64,000 nt of DNA, taken from positions 1 to 64,000 of the forward strand of contig CBDAVS010000010.1 in NCBI GenBank assembly GCA_965201085.1, in the 5' to 3' direction. A model generated the notes under the pieces. The model worked only from the letters and a program-made list of their open reading frames with translations. It was not told the DNA's origin and did no database searches. This document shows positions 1 to 7,821 of this stretch, piece after piece. Both the position numbers and the translations under genes were made by a program. The first letter of the stretch is position 1; each line of letters begins with the position of its first letter. This DNA is from JAPOUP01 sp965201085. GTDB lineage: Bacteria; Pseudomonadota; Alphaproteobacteria; Rhodobacterales; Rhodobacteraceae.

Positions 1-428
1 CCGATGTGGTCGGTTCCGCCCCTGGGTCGCGGAATGATGTGGTCGACCGTGAGGTTAGGCAACCTGAAGTGTGTCCGGCAGCCGTTGCAGTTCCCGCCCT
101 GCTCGCCATACGGGGTCCGCCTGTTCCTCACGTCATTGTAGCGGATCAGCTTCCCGATATCGGTGCGCTGCGGGATGTCCGTGCGATTGACCACCGTGTG
201 GTGGGCGAACATGCCCAGCTCGTTCCTGAGCCGCGACAGCACCAGTTCAGCCGCCTTCGGTGAAACATCTATCCCAACCCATTCCCGGTTAAGGTCCTGC
301 GCCGCTATGCACGCCGTCGCGCAGCCGCAGAACGGGTCCAGAACCATGTCGCCCGGATCGCTGCTGGCGGCGATGATCCTTTCAAGAAGTGAACGGGGTT
401 TCTGTGTGGGGTAGCCCGTTTTTTCTTT
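1..428 (-). pseudogene. 3' part of an adenine DNA methyltransferase-HNH fusion gene, cut off by IS30
   Basis: Minus-strand reading gives KTGYPTQKPRSLLERI, then the AdoMet-binding motif LDPFCGCATACIAA (motif I), then a cysteine-containing HNH-type end with CNGCRTHF and LTVDHIIPRPRGG. This is the C-terminal half of a beta-class amino-DNA methyltransferase fused to an HNH nuclease-like module. It continues past the left edge of the window. Joining it to the N-terminal piece at 1809-2492, minus the IS, restores the frame through SFSKEKTGYPTQKP, so the IS30 element is what broke it. No start codon remains for this half, so it is probably not translated as a useful protein. Domain order is seen directly; restriction or other activity is inference. 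Confidence 0.8.
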
Positions 429-1805
429 CCCCCGTTCCGCTCTGAAGTGCAACACCGTTGATGGTGGGAAGCCGTGTTTCGGGTGCGGCATCCTGCGAAT
501 CGGCCAGATAACGGCGACAGTCCCTGTGCTCAGGATAGGAGAGTGTCATGCCCGAGGGCTACCGTCATCTGACCTTCGACGAAAGATGCCGGATATACGC
601 GACGGGGAAAAGCGGGCTTTCGAACGGGGCCATCGCCAGGCGGCCGGGCCGCCATCCGGCCACCATATCGCGGGAGATCCGACGCAACGGCGGCGGGCGG
701 GGATACCGGCAGGGACAGGCGTGGAGGAAGGCCACCGGGCGCCGGAGCGAGGCCTCTTCGGTCCCGGGGAAGCTGACGGAGGAGCGCCGGGCGAAGGTCG
801 TGGCGAAGCTGGAGGAGGGCTGGAGCCCGGAGCGGGTCCCGGGGCGTCTCCGGCTGGAGGACCCCGGCATGGTCGGCCGTCAGCGGATATACGACCTCGT
901 ACGCGCGGACGGCGGGGACGGAGGAACGCTTTTCGGGCACCTGCGGCGGCGGGGAAAGGAACCGGACCGGCAGGGTGGCCGCCACGCGGGCCGGGGTCAC
1001 ATCCCGGGCCGGAGGGACATCCCGGAGCGCCCGAAAGAGGTCGGGGCGAAGGCGGGAATCGGCGACTGGGAAGCGGACACGGTGATCGGCGGGGGAAACG
1101 GCGGTGCGGTGGTGTCGCCCGTTGACGGATGCCCGGAATTCACGCCTGTCCAACGGGTTGACGGAAAGAGGGCGGAGGCGGTCGGCGAGGCGATGACCGA
1201 CCTTCTCAAGGGGCTCGGCGCCAGGGTCCACACGATCACGGCGGACAGTGGCAGGGAGTTCGCGGGGCACGCGAAGGTGGCGAAGGCGCTGGAGGCCGAC
1301 TTCTTCCTCCCGACGCCCCACCACTCGTGGGAGCGGGGCCTGAACGGGCACACCAACGGGCTGCCGCCCCAGTACCTGCCGAAGGGGACCGACCTGCGGC
1401 AGGTCACGGACGCCCGCGTGAAGCGGGTCCAGGACATCCTGAACGCGCGCCCCCGCAAGGCGCCCGGCTACCTGACGCCGGCGGAGGCTTTCGCGCGGGC
1501 GCGGCCTCCCTGAGGCGCTTCGCCCCGTCGGCCGACGGGGGAGAGGGAATTCCGCAGGCGCGCCCGCCCGGTTTCGGTCGGGCCACCCCTTCCCTCGCCC
1601 GGACGGGCGCGCCACCTCCCGCCGCGGGGCCCTGCCGCCGCCGGGAGGCCCGGTTACGCTCCGATCCGAAGGGACAGCCGCCGTATTCCGCGTGGAATCC
1701 GGGGCCCTGGCCGGAAAATCCCTCAACACCGGCCCGCCTCCTCCGCTCGGGCCACGCCCTCGCTCCGGAGGCGGGCCGGTGTTGCATTTCGGACTGGAAG
1801 TGGGG
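429..1805 (+). mobile_element. IS30-family insertion sequence, copy 1
   Basis: A 1377-bp element inserted in the methyltransferase gene. The ends are imperfect inverted repeats: the left end starts CCCCCGTTCCGCTCTGAAG and the reverse complement of the right end starts CCCCACTTCCAGTCCGAAA, both leading into TGCAACACC. A 3-bp direct repeat TTT (426-428 and 1806-1808) flanks it, the usual short target duplication of the family. It carries one transposase gene. A decayed relative lies at 30.2-31.5 kb in the opposite orientation. The exact outer base is uncertain by a few nucleotides because the flanks are T-rich. Confidence 0.85.
548..1513 (+). CDS. IS30-family transposase, full length but with an altered catalytic triad
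   Basis: A 321-residue protein of usual IS30 length. The N-terminal helix-turn-helix reads YRHLTFDERCRIYATGKSGL followed by ATISREIRRN, which should bind the terminal repeats. The integrase-type core shows DWEADTVIG (first Asp) and TADSGREF (second Asp). The third acidic residue of the family's DD(33)E triad should lie 34 positions after the second Asp, in the usual NENTNG-type segment. Here that segment reads LNGHTNG, so Gly replaces Glu. The reading frame is open, yet the protein is probably unable to catalyse transposition. The start ATG follows GGAGAGTGTC. Family assignment is firm; loss of activity is inferred. Confidence 0.85.
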   Translation: MPEGYRHLTFDERCRIYATGKSGLSNGAIARRPGRHPATISREIRRNGGGRGYRQGQAWRKATGRRSEASSVPGKLTEERRAKVVAKLEEGWSPERVPGRLRLEDPGMVGRQRIYDLVRADGGDGGTLFGHLRRRGKEPDRQGGRHAGRGHIPGRRDIPERPKEVGAKAGIGDWEADTVIGGGNGGAVVSPVDGCPEFTPVQRVDGKRAEAVGEAMTDLLKGLGARVHTITADSGREFAGHAKVAKALEADFFLPTPHHSWERGLNGHTNGLPPQYLPKGTDLRQVTDARVKRVQDILNARPRKAPGYLTPAEAFARARPP

Positions 1806-1808
1806 TTT

Positions 1809-2492
1809 TGAAAAGCTTTTGATCATTATGGAGTCTAGACGATCAGCTTCAGAGCAATTCCATGTGTCTTCAATGGGTATGCCCTTGCCTACAGGCCTTT
1901 TTCCATCTCTCCTTACATAGTCTTCCGGATAGGGAATGTATTCCTTGTTGAAGAGGTCCCGCGCATCTGGGGATTTAACATAATACATGATGATTTCGTG
2001 GTTTCTGATCCATCCACGTTTCTGGGTCTTGAAGCCGCTTACCCAACCGATCCGCCACACGATTTCGTTGACGAAATTCCGTCGCCCAAACACGGCGTCC
2101 ATGACCAGTTTGAGATAATGGCTCATGGTCGGATCGCAGTGGAGATATATGCTGCCGGTCGGCTTGAGGATGCGCCGCATCTCCAGCAGCCGCGCCGCCA
2201 TGTAGATCAGATAGGATTTGTCGCTCCTGGTCATGGCAGCGGCGATGACCCGGTTAAGGGCCGGTTCCTTCGCTTCGATCAGGTCAAGCCATGCGATGTC
2301 CACGTCCGCCAGCGTCCACGTGTCCCTGAAAGCGGCACCCGCCGCTTCGCTCCCGATCGGCGCGGCGTAGTTGGCTTTCGAGTTGAACGGCGGGTCAAGG
2401 TAGATCAGGTCCACCGACCCGCCGTTCATGCCTCGCATGATCGGGAGATTGTCGCCCGTCCAGACCGTCTGGTTGGACCAGTTAGCTTCCAC
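1809..2492 (-). pseudogene. 5' part of the adenine DNA methyltransferase-HNH gene
   Basis: The minus-strand N-terminal half begins MEANWSNQTVWTGDN and carries the catalytic motif IV as LIYLDPPFNSKANY. Motif IV precedes motif I (found in the piece at 1-428), the order of beta-class N6-adenine or N4-cytosine methyltransferases. Typical later segments are visible, such as GSIYLHCDPTMSHYLK. The native frame ends at IMIKSFSK, where the IS30 sequence begins; the open frame then runs on into meaningless IS sequence. The start codon lies 3 bp downstream of the stop of the lipoprotein gene at 2496-3863, so the two may have formed one transcription unit. Confidence 0.8.
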
Positions 2493-2495
2493 CGA

Positions 2496-3863
2496 TCAGT
2501 CTTTCTCCGCCACGAAGGAACCGGCGTAGTTGTTCGTATCGTCGTCCACCTCGCCGCCTACCCAGCCTGTCGGATCACCGGAGTCGTCGGAATACCATCT
2601 CGCTTCCACGCCCTGACCCGAGCATCCACCGCGCTCGCGGCAGGACATGACGTAGCGGAAGTCTCCCCAACCGTATTCGGGAAAGCTGTGATCGCGCCAT
2701 CCAGGGTTTCCGTCGGAATCATCGTAGTAGGCTTCGAAGTTGTTGACCCGCAGGTCAAGGGTCGGGTTCGCGCTGAACATGTAGCGCAGGTTCGCGTCCG
2801 CCCGTAGAAGGGCGCGGTAGGACGGATGGAGATCGACCCCCATGAAGTTGTCAGTGCCGCTATAGGTCGCGCTGGTGTCCGGCGAGGCGTTCACCGATGG
2901 TTGCCCCCGGATCCATCCCTCTCCGGTTATCCCTTCGTCGATAAACAGGGTTTCTCCGCTAGGATTGCTGGGGTCCGTCATTCCGGAAACCCTGAATTCG
3001 TGATCGATCCACACTCCCCATCGTCTGATGGAGGACGGTTCCCCTGATCGCCAGACCGTATACCGGCCATTGGAGCTGTCGTTCCATCTAGCGCCCGGGA
3101 TGTGACTGATGTCCTCCCTCGTCACGTTATAGCGTCTGCTTCGGTCTATCGTATGGTCATAGCTCATCACGCTTCCCGAACCGTAAGGCGCATGGCAGTC
3201 ATTCAATCCGCCGCATCCTTCATTTATGCCGTCGGGGTTACTGTAACCGAACTGGTGGCCCGCCTCGTGGGTCAGGGTTTGAAAAAGCCTTTGGACAGCA
3301 GATGTGCTGTCGCGCCGGTAGACATACTCCTCGATCCAGTAATCCGTAAGAATGACGGCGTTATCCCCCGTCGAATAGCAGGCCGCGGCTTCGTCATCGT
3401 TGCAGCTAAGGCGCTCAGTTTCGCCAACCTGAATCCTAAAGGGGCGGTCAAAGTGGTCATCAGAACCTGGATTATGGCGTATCCACTGAAGGTATGCCTG
3501 AGCAGCCTTATCCTGCAGAACTGAAATCCCGACATCCAGCCGACTTCGGGCATCTTCGTCAAACCTCCGGTCCGGCTCAAGCCTGTCAAGAAGACCTTCG
3601 GTGAACTCTATCTCTATCAGTGCGTCTGGATATGGCCTGCTGACCCTAATCCCGCCATTCCCGTTCGGCGGAAGATCGATAAGCTGTGTGGTGGTGGTAC
3701 GGGACTCAAGAGCCGTTGTTTCTTCCTGTCCGATGTCCGGTCGAACCGGATTAGGGTCCGGTGTAACCGGAGTGGAATCCAATCTGGATCCTCCGCCTCC
3801 CATGCAGCCGGTCAGTATCGCGCTGGCGACGCACGCCGCCGCCATTCCTGCGTATCGTTTCAT
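2496..3863 (-). CDS. Surface lipoprotein with a metzincin-like protease domain and a TbpB/FHbp-like C-terminal barrel
   Basis: 455 residues. A signal peptide ends in the lipobox LTGC at about residue 20. A low-complexity linker follows. Residues about 185-260 contain THEAGHQFGYSNPDG and, downstream, the Met-turn-like GSVMSYDH. Together these look like a metzincin zinc site, except that the third ligand position is Asn rather than His or Asp. The C-terminal third has YSGTDNFMGVDLHP, then DLRVNNFEAYY and finally GVEARWYSDDSGD with the ending AGSFVAEKD, resembling the C-terminal beta-barrel of transferrin-binding-protein-like or factor-H-binding-like lipoproteins. Location at the outer membrane surface is inferred. 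A neighbouring lipoprotein (4163-5755) shares the barrel-like ending. The substrate is unknown. Confidence 0.6.
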   Translation of the reverse strand: MKRYAGMAAACVASAILTGCMGGGGSRLDSTPVTPDPNPVRPDIGQEETTALESRTTTTQLIDLPPNGNGGIRVSRPYPDALIEIEFTEGLLDRLEPDRRFDEDARSRLDVGISVLQDKAAQAYLQWIRHNPGSDDHFDRPFRIQVGETERLSCNDDEAAACYSTGDNAVILTDYWIEEYVYRRDSTSAVQRLFQTLTHEAGHQFGYSNPDGINEGCGGLNDCHAPYGSGSVMSYDHTIDRSRRYNVTREDISHIPGARWNDSSNGRYTVWRSGEPSSIRRWGVWIDHEFRVSGMTDPSNPSGETLFIDEGITGEGWIRGQPSVNASPDTSATYSGTDNFMGVDLHPSYRALLRADANLRYMFSANPTLDLRVNNFEAYYDDSDGNPGWRDHSFPEYGWGDFRYVMSCRERGGCSGQGVEARWYSDDSGDPTGWVGGEVDDDTNNYAGSFVAEKD

Positions 3864-3880
3864 GGTTCCCTCCCCTGTTA

Positions 3881-4093
3881 TTACGAACCTCCGCTGTCCG
3901 GCTTTCCCTCAAGCAGGCGGTCCAGCTTGGCTTCCATGCGGGCGAATGAGACATCCATGCGCTCACGGAGAATGCCGATCATCCGGTCCCGCTCCGCGAC
4001 AGGCGCGACCGCGCTTTCGATCGCCTCGGCAAGCGCATCCCGCATGGCATGGGAAAGCGCATCCACCCTTACGTCGAGCCTGCTGTTCCTCAT
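3881..4093 (-). CDS. Small predicted coiled-coil protein
   Basis: A 70-residue protein, not recognised as a named family. It is highly charged and has a heptad-like pattern through ALAEAIESAVAPVAERDR and RMEAKLDRLLEGK, so a short helical coiled coil is likely. No signal peptide or membrane segment is seen. It sits between two lipoprotein genes on the same strand, 17 bp upstream of the 2496-3863 gene and just beyond the terminator of the 4163-5755 gene, so it probably heads the downstream unit. It resembles the small helical helpers often found beside phage or surface-protein genes, but no function can be given. Confidence 0.5.
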   Translation of the reverse strand: MRNSRLDVRVDALSHAMRDALAEAIESAVAPVAERDRMIGILRERMDVSFARMEAKLDRLLEGKPDSGGS

Positions 4094-4110
4094 GGGTTCC
4101 CCCTCGTGTG

Positions 4111-4134
4111 GAAAAGGGCACCCGAAGGTGCCCT
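4111..4134 (-). terminator. Rho-independent terminator after the 4163-5755 lipoprotein gene
   Basis: A perfect 8-bp stem (4115-4122 pairs with 4127-4134) closes a four-base loop. Read on the minus strand the loop is TTCG, a very stable tetraloop, and the stem is followed at once by TTTT. It lies 28 bp downstream of the stop codon of the minus-strand lipoprotein gene and is oriented to stop that transcript. Confidence 0.8.
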
Positions 4135-4162
4135 ACACCAGTTTCACGCGTCCGGACGTGGA

Positions 4163-5755
4163 TCAGTCCTGATGCGCGACGTAGACACCGGCCACACGGC
4201 CGGTATCATCGTCATCATCATCCTTGAAGGTGTGGTGGAAGCCGCCGTAGAAGCCGTCAGGCCTCTTAGCGTTTTCTCCAAAGCCGGTTGCGGTCCAATT
4301 ATTGCCAGTGGCAGTAGCATCGGGCATCAGGTTATTATGGAATAGATCGACACGCCAATCCGTGTCCACCGCTTCGCCGTCTAGTTCGGGATTTACCGGC
4401 TTGAAATCGTGGACGTATCCGCTCAATTCCGGATCCGGTCCAAAAGACGCCGACATTATAACTCTCGCCCCGAACTGACCGGTAGCCATCTCCGTTCCGT
4501 GCTTGCGGGCGGCAAGACCTTCGGCATCCCCGGTGTAGGTCGCCCTGTTGACGCTTGTTATATCGAGCTTGCCGTTGTCCCGTCCCAAGTCGTTGTCGAC
4601 ACGGATCCTTCCGGCAAGCACCGAAGGGTTTTCCCCTTCCCCTTCCCGCAACCACATACCGTATCGGACGATCAGGCGCTGTTCGTATTTACCGTCTTTC
4701 ATGAAGAAATACGATTTGTGATCATCCCGATTTGGAACGAAGTACCAGCCTTCTCCAAGGGTCTCACCTTTGGGAGCATCGCAGCTTCCTTCCGCCATCC
4801 GGCAGACAACATGCCCAGCGATGCCATTATAATCGTACTTGTTTTTTTCAGATGGCTTTCCCCCATCACCGGTTACATCTTTTCTTAGCCAGCCTTCTAC
4901 GGAAACCGCTTTGCGCCTTAGATTATTGATGTCCACAGAAGCCAGATTGTTGCCAGCGATATCCTCGAAGGTCATCGCGCCATCCGGCTTATCACTTACC
5001 GCGAAAGCAATGCCCTCCTCAATGTTTCTGTCAAGGGCTCCCAAGCGAGACTCAAGTCCCATCAAACCCCTTTCAAGCGCTTCCCAGACTGCGTCCGCCG
5101 CTTTCTTCTCTCGATCTGCGACAACTTTCAGCATGTCGGTTTCGTCTCCGACGATACTGACATACGCCTGCCTAAGCGCCGATTTATCTTGGTCGTCATC
5201 CGGGCTAGCCAAAACGCGTCTAACCGTTTCGTCGTCATAACCGCCTTCCTTATAACCCAGAAGTATTTGGATCTGGTTGCGGGAGTATCGCGCATTCCCT
5301 AGAATATTATCGGCGATCTCCCGCTCCTCATCGGTCAGGCTTTCATCCTCACTGATCCTATGAAGTTCCATCACCGCGTTATGCGCGTCCACAAGCTGAT
5401 CATGCATATCATCGTACGCGCCTATGATTTCTTGGGTTCTGAGCCGCACGACCGCTGAACGCCCCTGCGCGGTATCGTACTCGGTTCCGGCAAGAACATC
5501 AGCTTCAGCCTTTCCCTCGCCGCTGTCGTCCAAAGCATCCACACTTCTTGCTCTCATCATGGCGGTTCTTCGGGCAGATCTAGCCTGATCGATCAGATCG
5601 TTCTGCGCCGCCAGTCGCTGCTCTAGCGTAGGAGTATCCGTGTCGGGGTCTGGTTCGCCACCACCACCCATCGCGGGGTTGTCCGAGCCGCCTCCACAGG
5701 CGGTCAGTAGGCCCGCACAGGTCGCGAGCAATGCTATTTTCGTCATATTTTTCAT
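4163..5755 (-). CDS. Lipoprotein with helical middle region and TbpB/FHbp-like C-terminal domain
   Basis: 530 residues. The signal peptide ends in the lipobox LLTACGGGSD (Cys about residue 20), followed by a glycine/aspartate-rich linker. Residues about 45-280 are strongly helical and charged, with long Arg/Glu/Asp/Ala stretches typical of an extended helical bundle. The last 130 residues contain RATYTGDAEGLAARK, SASFGPDPELSGYVHDF and the ending GRVAGVYVAHQD, which match the strand pattern of the transferrin-binding-protein-like beta-barrel. The neighbouring 2496-3863 lipoprotein has the same type of end. Surface display and a role in binding a host or environmental ligand are inference. A terminator follows directly. 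The porin gene lies 36 bp upstream on the same strand. Confidence 0.6.
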   Translation of the reverse strand: MKNMTKIALLATCAGLLTACGGGSDNPAMGGGGEPDPDTDTPTLEQRLAAQNDLIDQARSARRTAMMRARSVDALDDSGEGKAEADVLAGTEYDTAQGRSAVVRLRTQEIIGAYDDMHDQLVDAHNAVMELHRISEDESLTDEEREIADNILGNARYSRNQIQILLGYKEGGYDDETVRRVLASPDDDQDKSALRQAYVSIVGDETDMLKVVADREKKAADAVWEALERGLMGLESRLGALDRNIEEGIAFAVSDKPDGAMTFEDIAGNNLASVDINNLRRKAVSVEGWLRKDVTGDGGKPSEKNKYDYNGIAGHVVCRMAEGSCDAPKGETLGEGWYFVPNRDDHKSYFFMKDGKYEQRLIVRYGMWLREGEGENPSVLAGRIRVDNDLGRDNGKLDITSVNRATYTGDAEGLAARKHGTEMATGQFGARVIMSASFGPDPELSGYVHDFKPVNPELDGEAVDTDWRVDLFHNNLMPDATATGNNWTATGFGENAKRPDGFYGGFHHTFKDDDDDDTGRVAGVYVAHQD

Positions 5756-5791
5756 GACGATACCTCTCTTTTCACTGATTTCATTCGGGCC

Positions 5792-7003
5792 TCAGAACGA
5801 GAATGCCAGTCCAAGTGACCAGGTATTATGATCCTTGGAGACCGGGGCCGGGCTGGAGCTGCCTTCCGGTACGTCGGTGGTTTCGGTCGTTCCATCGCCA
5901 ACACCGAGCTGAAGCGAAGCGCCACCACCAAGATCATAATTGGCGGCGAGGCCAATTCCGGTAGCGCTGATATCCCGCGTCGCCTCTTCATGTGGGCTGC
6001 CGTTACGTGTGCGGTTTAGCTCTACTTCGGTCTCGTTTCTTCCCCAGTTCGCGCCCACGGTCACCGGTCCCGCCGTGTAACCTACGCCCAGGCCGAAATG
6101 AGTAACCGTTATGTCGCTGTCCCAGGCGATTAAAGGGTTGTTATTTCTCCGATTTACCCGGCTGCCCTCATGGCTGGTCTGAGACCAGTTGACGATCGCT
6201 GAAAGCCCGCCGCCCGAAGCCATGTTGACGCTTGCGCCAATCGCGGAACGGTTATCGTTCAGAAACCTGTTGTCGTTGGGCATGTCATTTATGGGTTCGA
6301 TTCCAGTCACATTGAGACCTTTGTAACCCTTGTCGTAATCGACCATGTCCTTGTCGCCGCGCTGGTATCCAACGCCCACGCCCACGCTTGCGCCACCAGC
6401 CATAGGCATCGAGTATTTAGCGCCGACACCGAAAACCGCGCTGCCTTCGCTCGGCGAACCCTCGACACCGTCAGGCACTTCCGCGCTGACCGCTATGCCG
6501 ATGCCGCCTATGGTGTGATCGTAACGAAGGATCTGCCCGTCATGCGTTCCGTCAAGACCGCCGTTACCGCCCGGGCTGTAACCGGGATGGCTGGTATGGT
6601 TGTCCCGGAGAGAGCCGCCAACAGCCGTCTCCGTAAGCGCCCAGTCAAACGCGCCGTCCGTGTCGCCCATGGTGAGCGTTCCGAAAGGCCCGGCGATGTT
6701 GATCGCGATACCGCCGTGGGCGTCGTCGTTGCCCGTAGCGTGATCAGTGCCATCGACCTCGTCGCTCACTTCGCTCAGGTCAATTGCGGTTCCGTACGTA
6801 AGGCCGCCATCCGTCGCACCCGACATGGTGAAGGTCGCCTGAATGTCGGTATGGAAGCGGGTGTTATCGCCCTTGCTTCCGGCGATGCCCATTTCAGCCG
6901 CGCCGCTGAGCGCGATACCAAGTTCGGGTTCCGCTTCCTGGGCCGCGGCGATGCCACCCGCACCCATGGCGAGCGCGGTGGTTGTCAGAAGTGTCTTTCT
7001 CAT
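5792..7003 (-). CDS. Outer-membrane porin (Porin_4 type)
   Basis: 403 residues from the chosen start MRKTLLTTTALAMGAGG, which gives a clean signal peptide cleaved after AAAQ; the open frame extends upstream but without a plausible leader. The mature protein consists of alternating strands rich in Gly, Asn and aromatic residues, for example GGIAINIAGPFGTLTMGDTD (a loop typical of Rhodobacteraceae porins), and ends in the C-terminal phenylalanine signature WSLGLAFSF needed for outer-membrane assembly. Length matches alphaproteobacterial general porins. It probably forms a trimeric diffusion channel for small solutes. Confidence 0.85.
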   Translation of the reverse strand: MRKTLLTTTALAMGAGGIAAAQEAEPELGIALSGAAEMGIAGSKGDNTRFHTDIQATFTMSGATDGGLTYGTAIDLSEVSDEVDGTDHATGNDDAHGGIAINIAGPFGTLTMGDTDGAFDWALTETAVGGSLRDNHTSHPGYSPGGNGGLDGTHDGQILRYDHTIGGIGIAVSAEVPDGVEGSPSEGSAVFGVGAKYSMPMAGGASVGVGVGYQRGDKDMVDYDKGYKGLNVTGIEPINDMPNDNRFLNDNRSAIGASVNMASGGGLSAIVNWSQTSHEGSRVNRRNNNPLIAWDSDITVTHFGLGVGYTAGPVTVGANWGRNETEVELNRTRNGSPHEEATRDISATGIGLAANYDLGGGASLQLGVGDGTTETTDVPEGSSSPAPVSKDHNTWSLGLAFSF

Positions 7004-7821
7004 CGGTGGTTTCCTCGTTGCCTGGTGGCCATGATCCCGGTGGCCTGCCCCACCGTCCGGCCCCGCGGCGCGCTCCATGAAACGCGCAGGGCCGGCGCCC
7101 GGGGCGCGGCCGGAGGTCATGTCCCTGAAAGGTTCGTTAGCGGGATGGAGGCCGGACCGGACCTTCGAAAGCCCTGGACCCGACTCGCCGCTTGACCGGT
7201 CCCGGTCAGCGATGCACTGGCCGTCATCCAACCGTCATCAGGTTGGGCAGGTCGCTGCGGGAGCCGCCGGAAACCGCGGATACGCCGAAGGGCGGATGGA
7301 TCAACCCGGTCAGGTTGGAGGAAGGTCAGGTCGACATGGCCCCGGCCCTCCGGACCCCTGCCGAAGCCGGAAAATCCGTGCCCCAAGCCACCGGACATCC
7401 AAGCATCGATGGGTCAACCGACTGCGGGTGACCGGCGGGCTGGGCCGGAAACGGATGTGATGCCAATACATGGAGGTTGAAGTGCGGACCGGCAACCATT
7501 ACCGTGAGAGGTGGAACTCCAATAGGCCAGATGCAGGCGCTGTCGCCCATACCGGGATAACAGCCATATGATTTCGGGCGGACAAGAGGCGATGTTCGGG
7601 ATATATATGAAAACAAGGCTATACCCAACCATCGGGAAAACAGCTCGGAGTGTACCATCCCGTGCGGGGCTGGGACCGCTTCCCACAAGAGCGATTGAAG
7701 TTTTCCCAGGTCAGCCGGAACCGTGTCAGTCTGGTCACGAAGGTGGGTCGCACCCGATGGTGCTCCCATCGTGCCAAACGCAGGATTGGATCCCTGATGC
7801 CGCTAGACCGGTCCTAACATA
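7004..7821. other. Non-coding stretch between the porin gene and ISNCY copy 1
   Basis: About 800 bp upstream of the porin gene. Several open frames exist on both strands, but none has a convincing ribosome-binding site, codon pattern or recognisable motif. The porin promoter should lie in its left part. I see no tRNA, repeat array or further gene. The right boundary is the IS end, which has no matching target duplication on the other side of the element, so the far right of this stretch may derive from another locus. Confidence 0.5.

Noticed and set aside
530..1729. Long minus-strand open frame (399 codons) opposite the IS30 transposase
   Set aside because: It is a shadow of the GC-rich transposase gene; no family motif, no ribosome-binding site, composition dominated by Arg, Pro and Ala.
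6285..6310. Sequence resembling a tRNA T-loop (GGGTTCGATTCC)
   Set aside because: It lies inside the porin coding sequence and no acceptor, D or anticodon stem can be formed around it.
7326..7769. Minus-strand open frame of 147 codons upstream of ISNCY copy 1
   Set aside because: No plausible start context, irregular codon pattern and no recognisable motif; overlapping frames on both strands are equally long.
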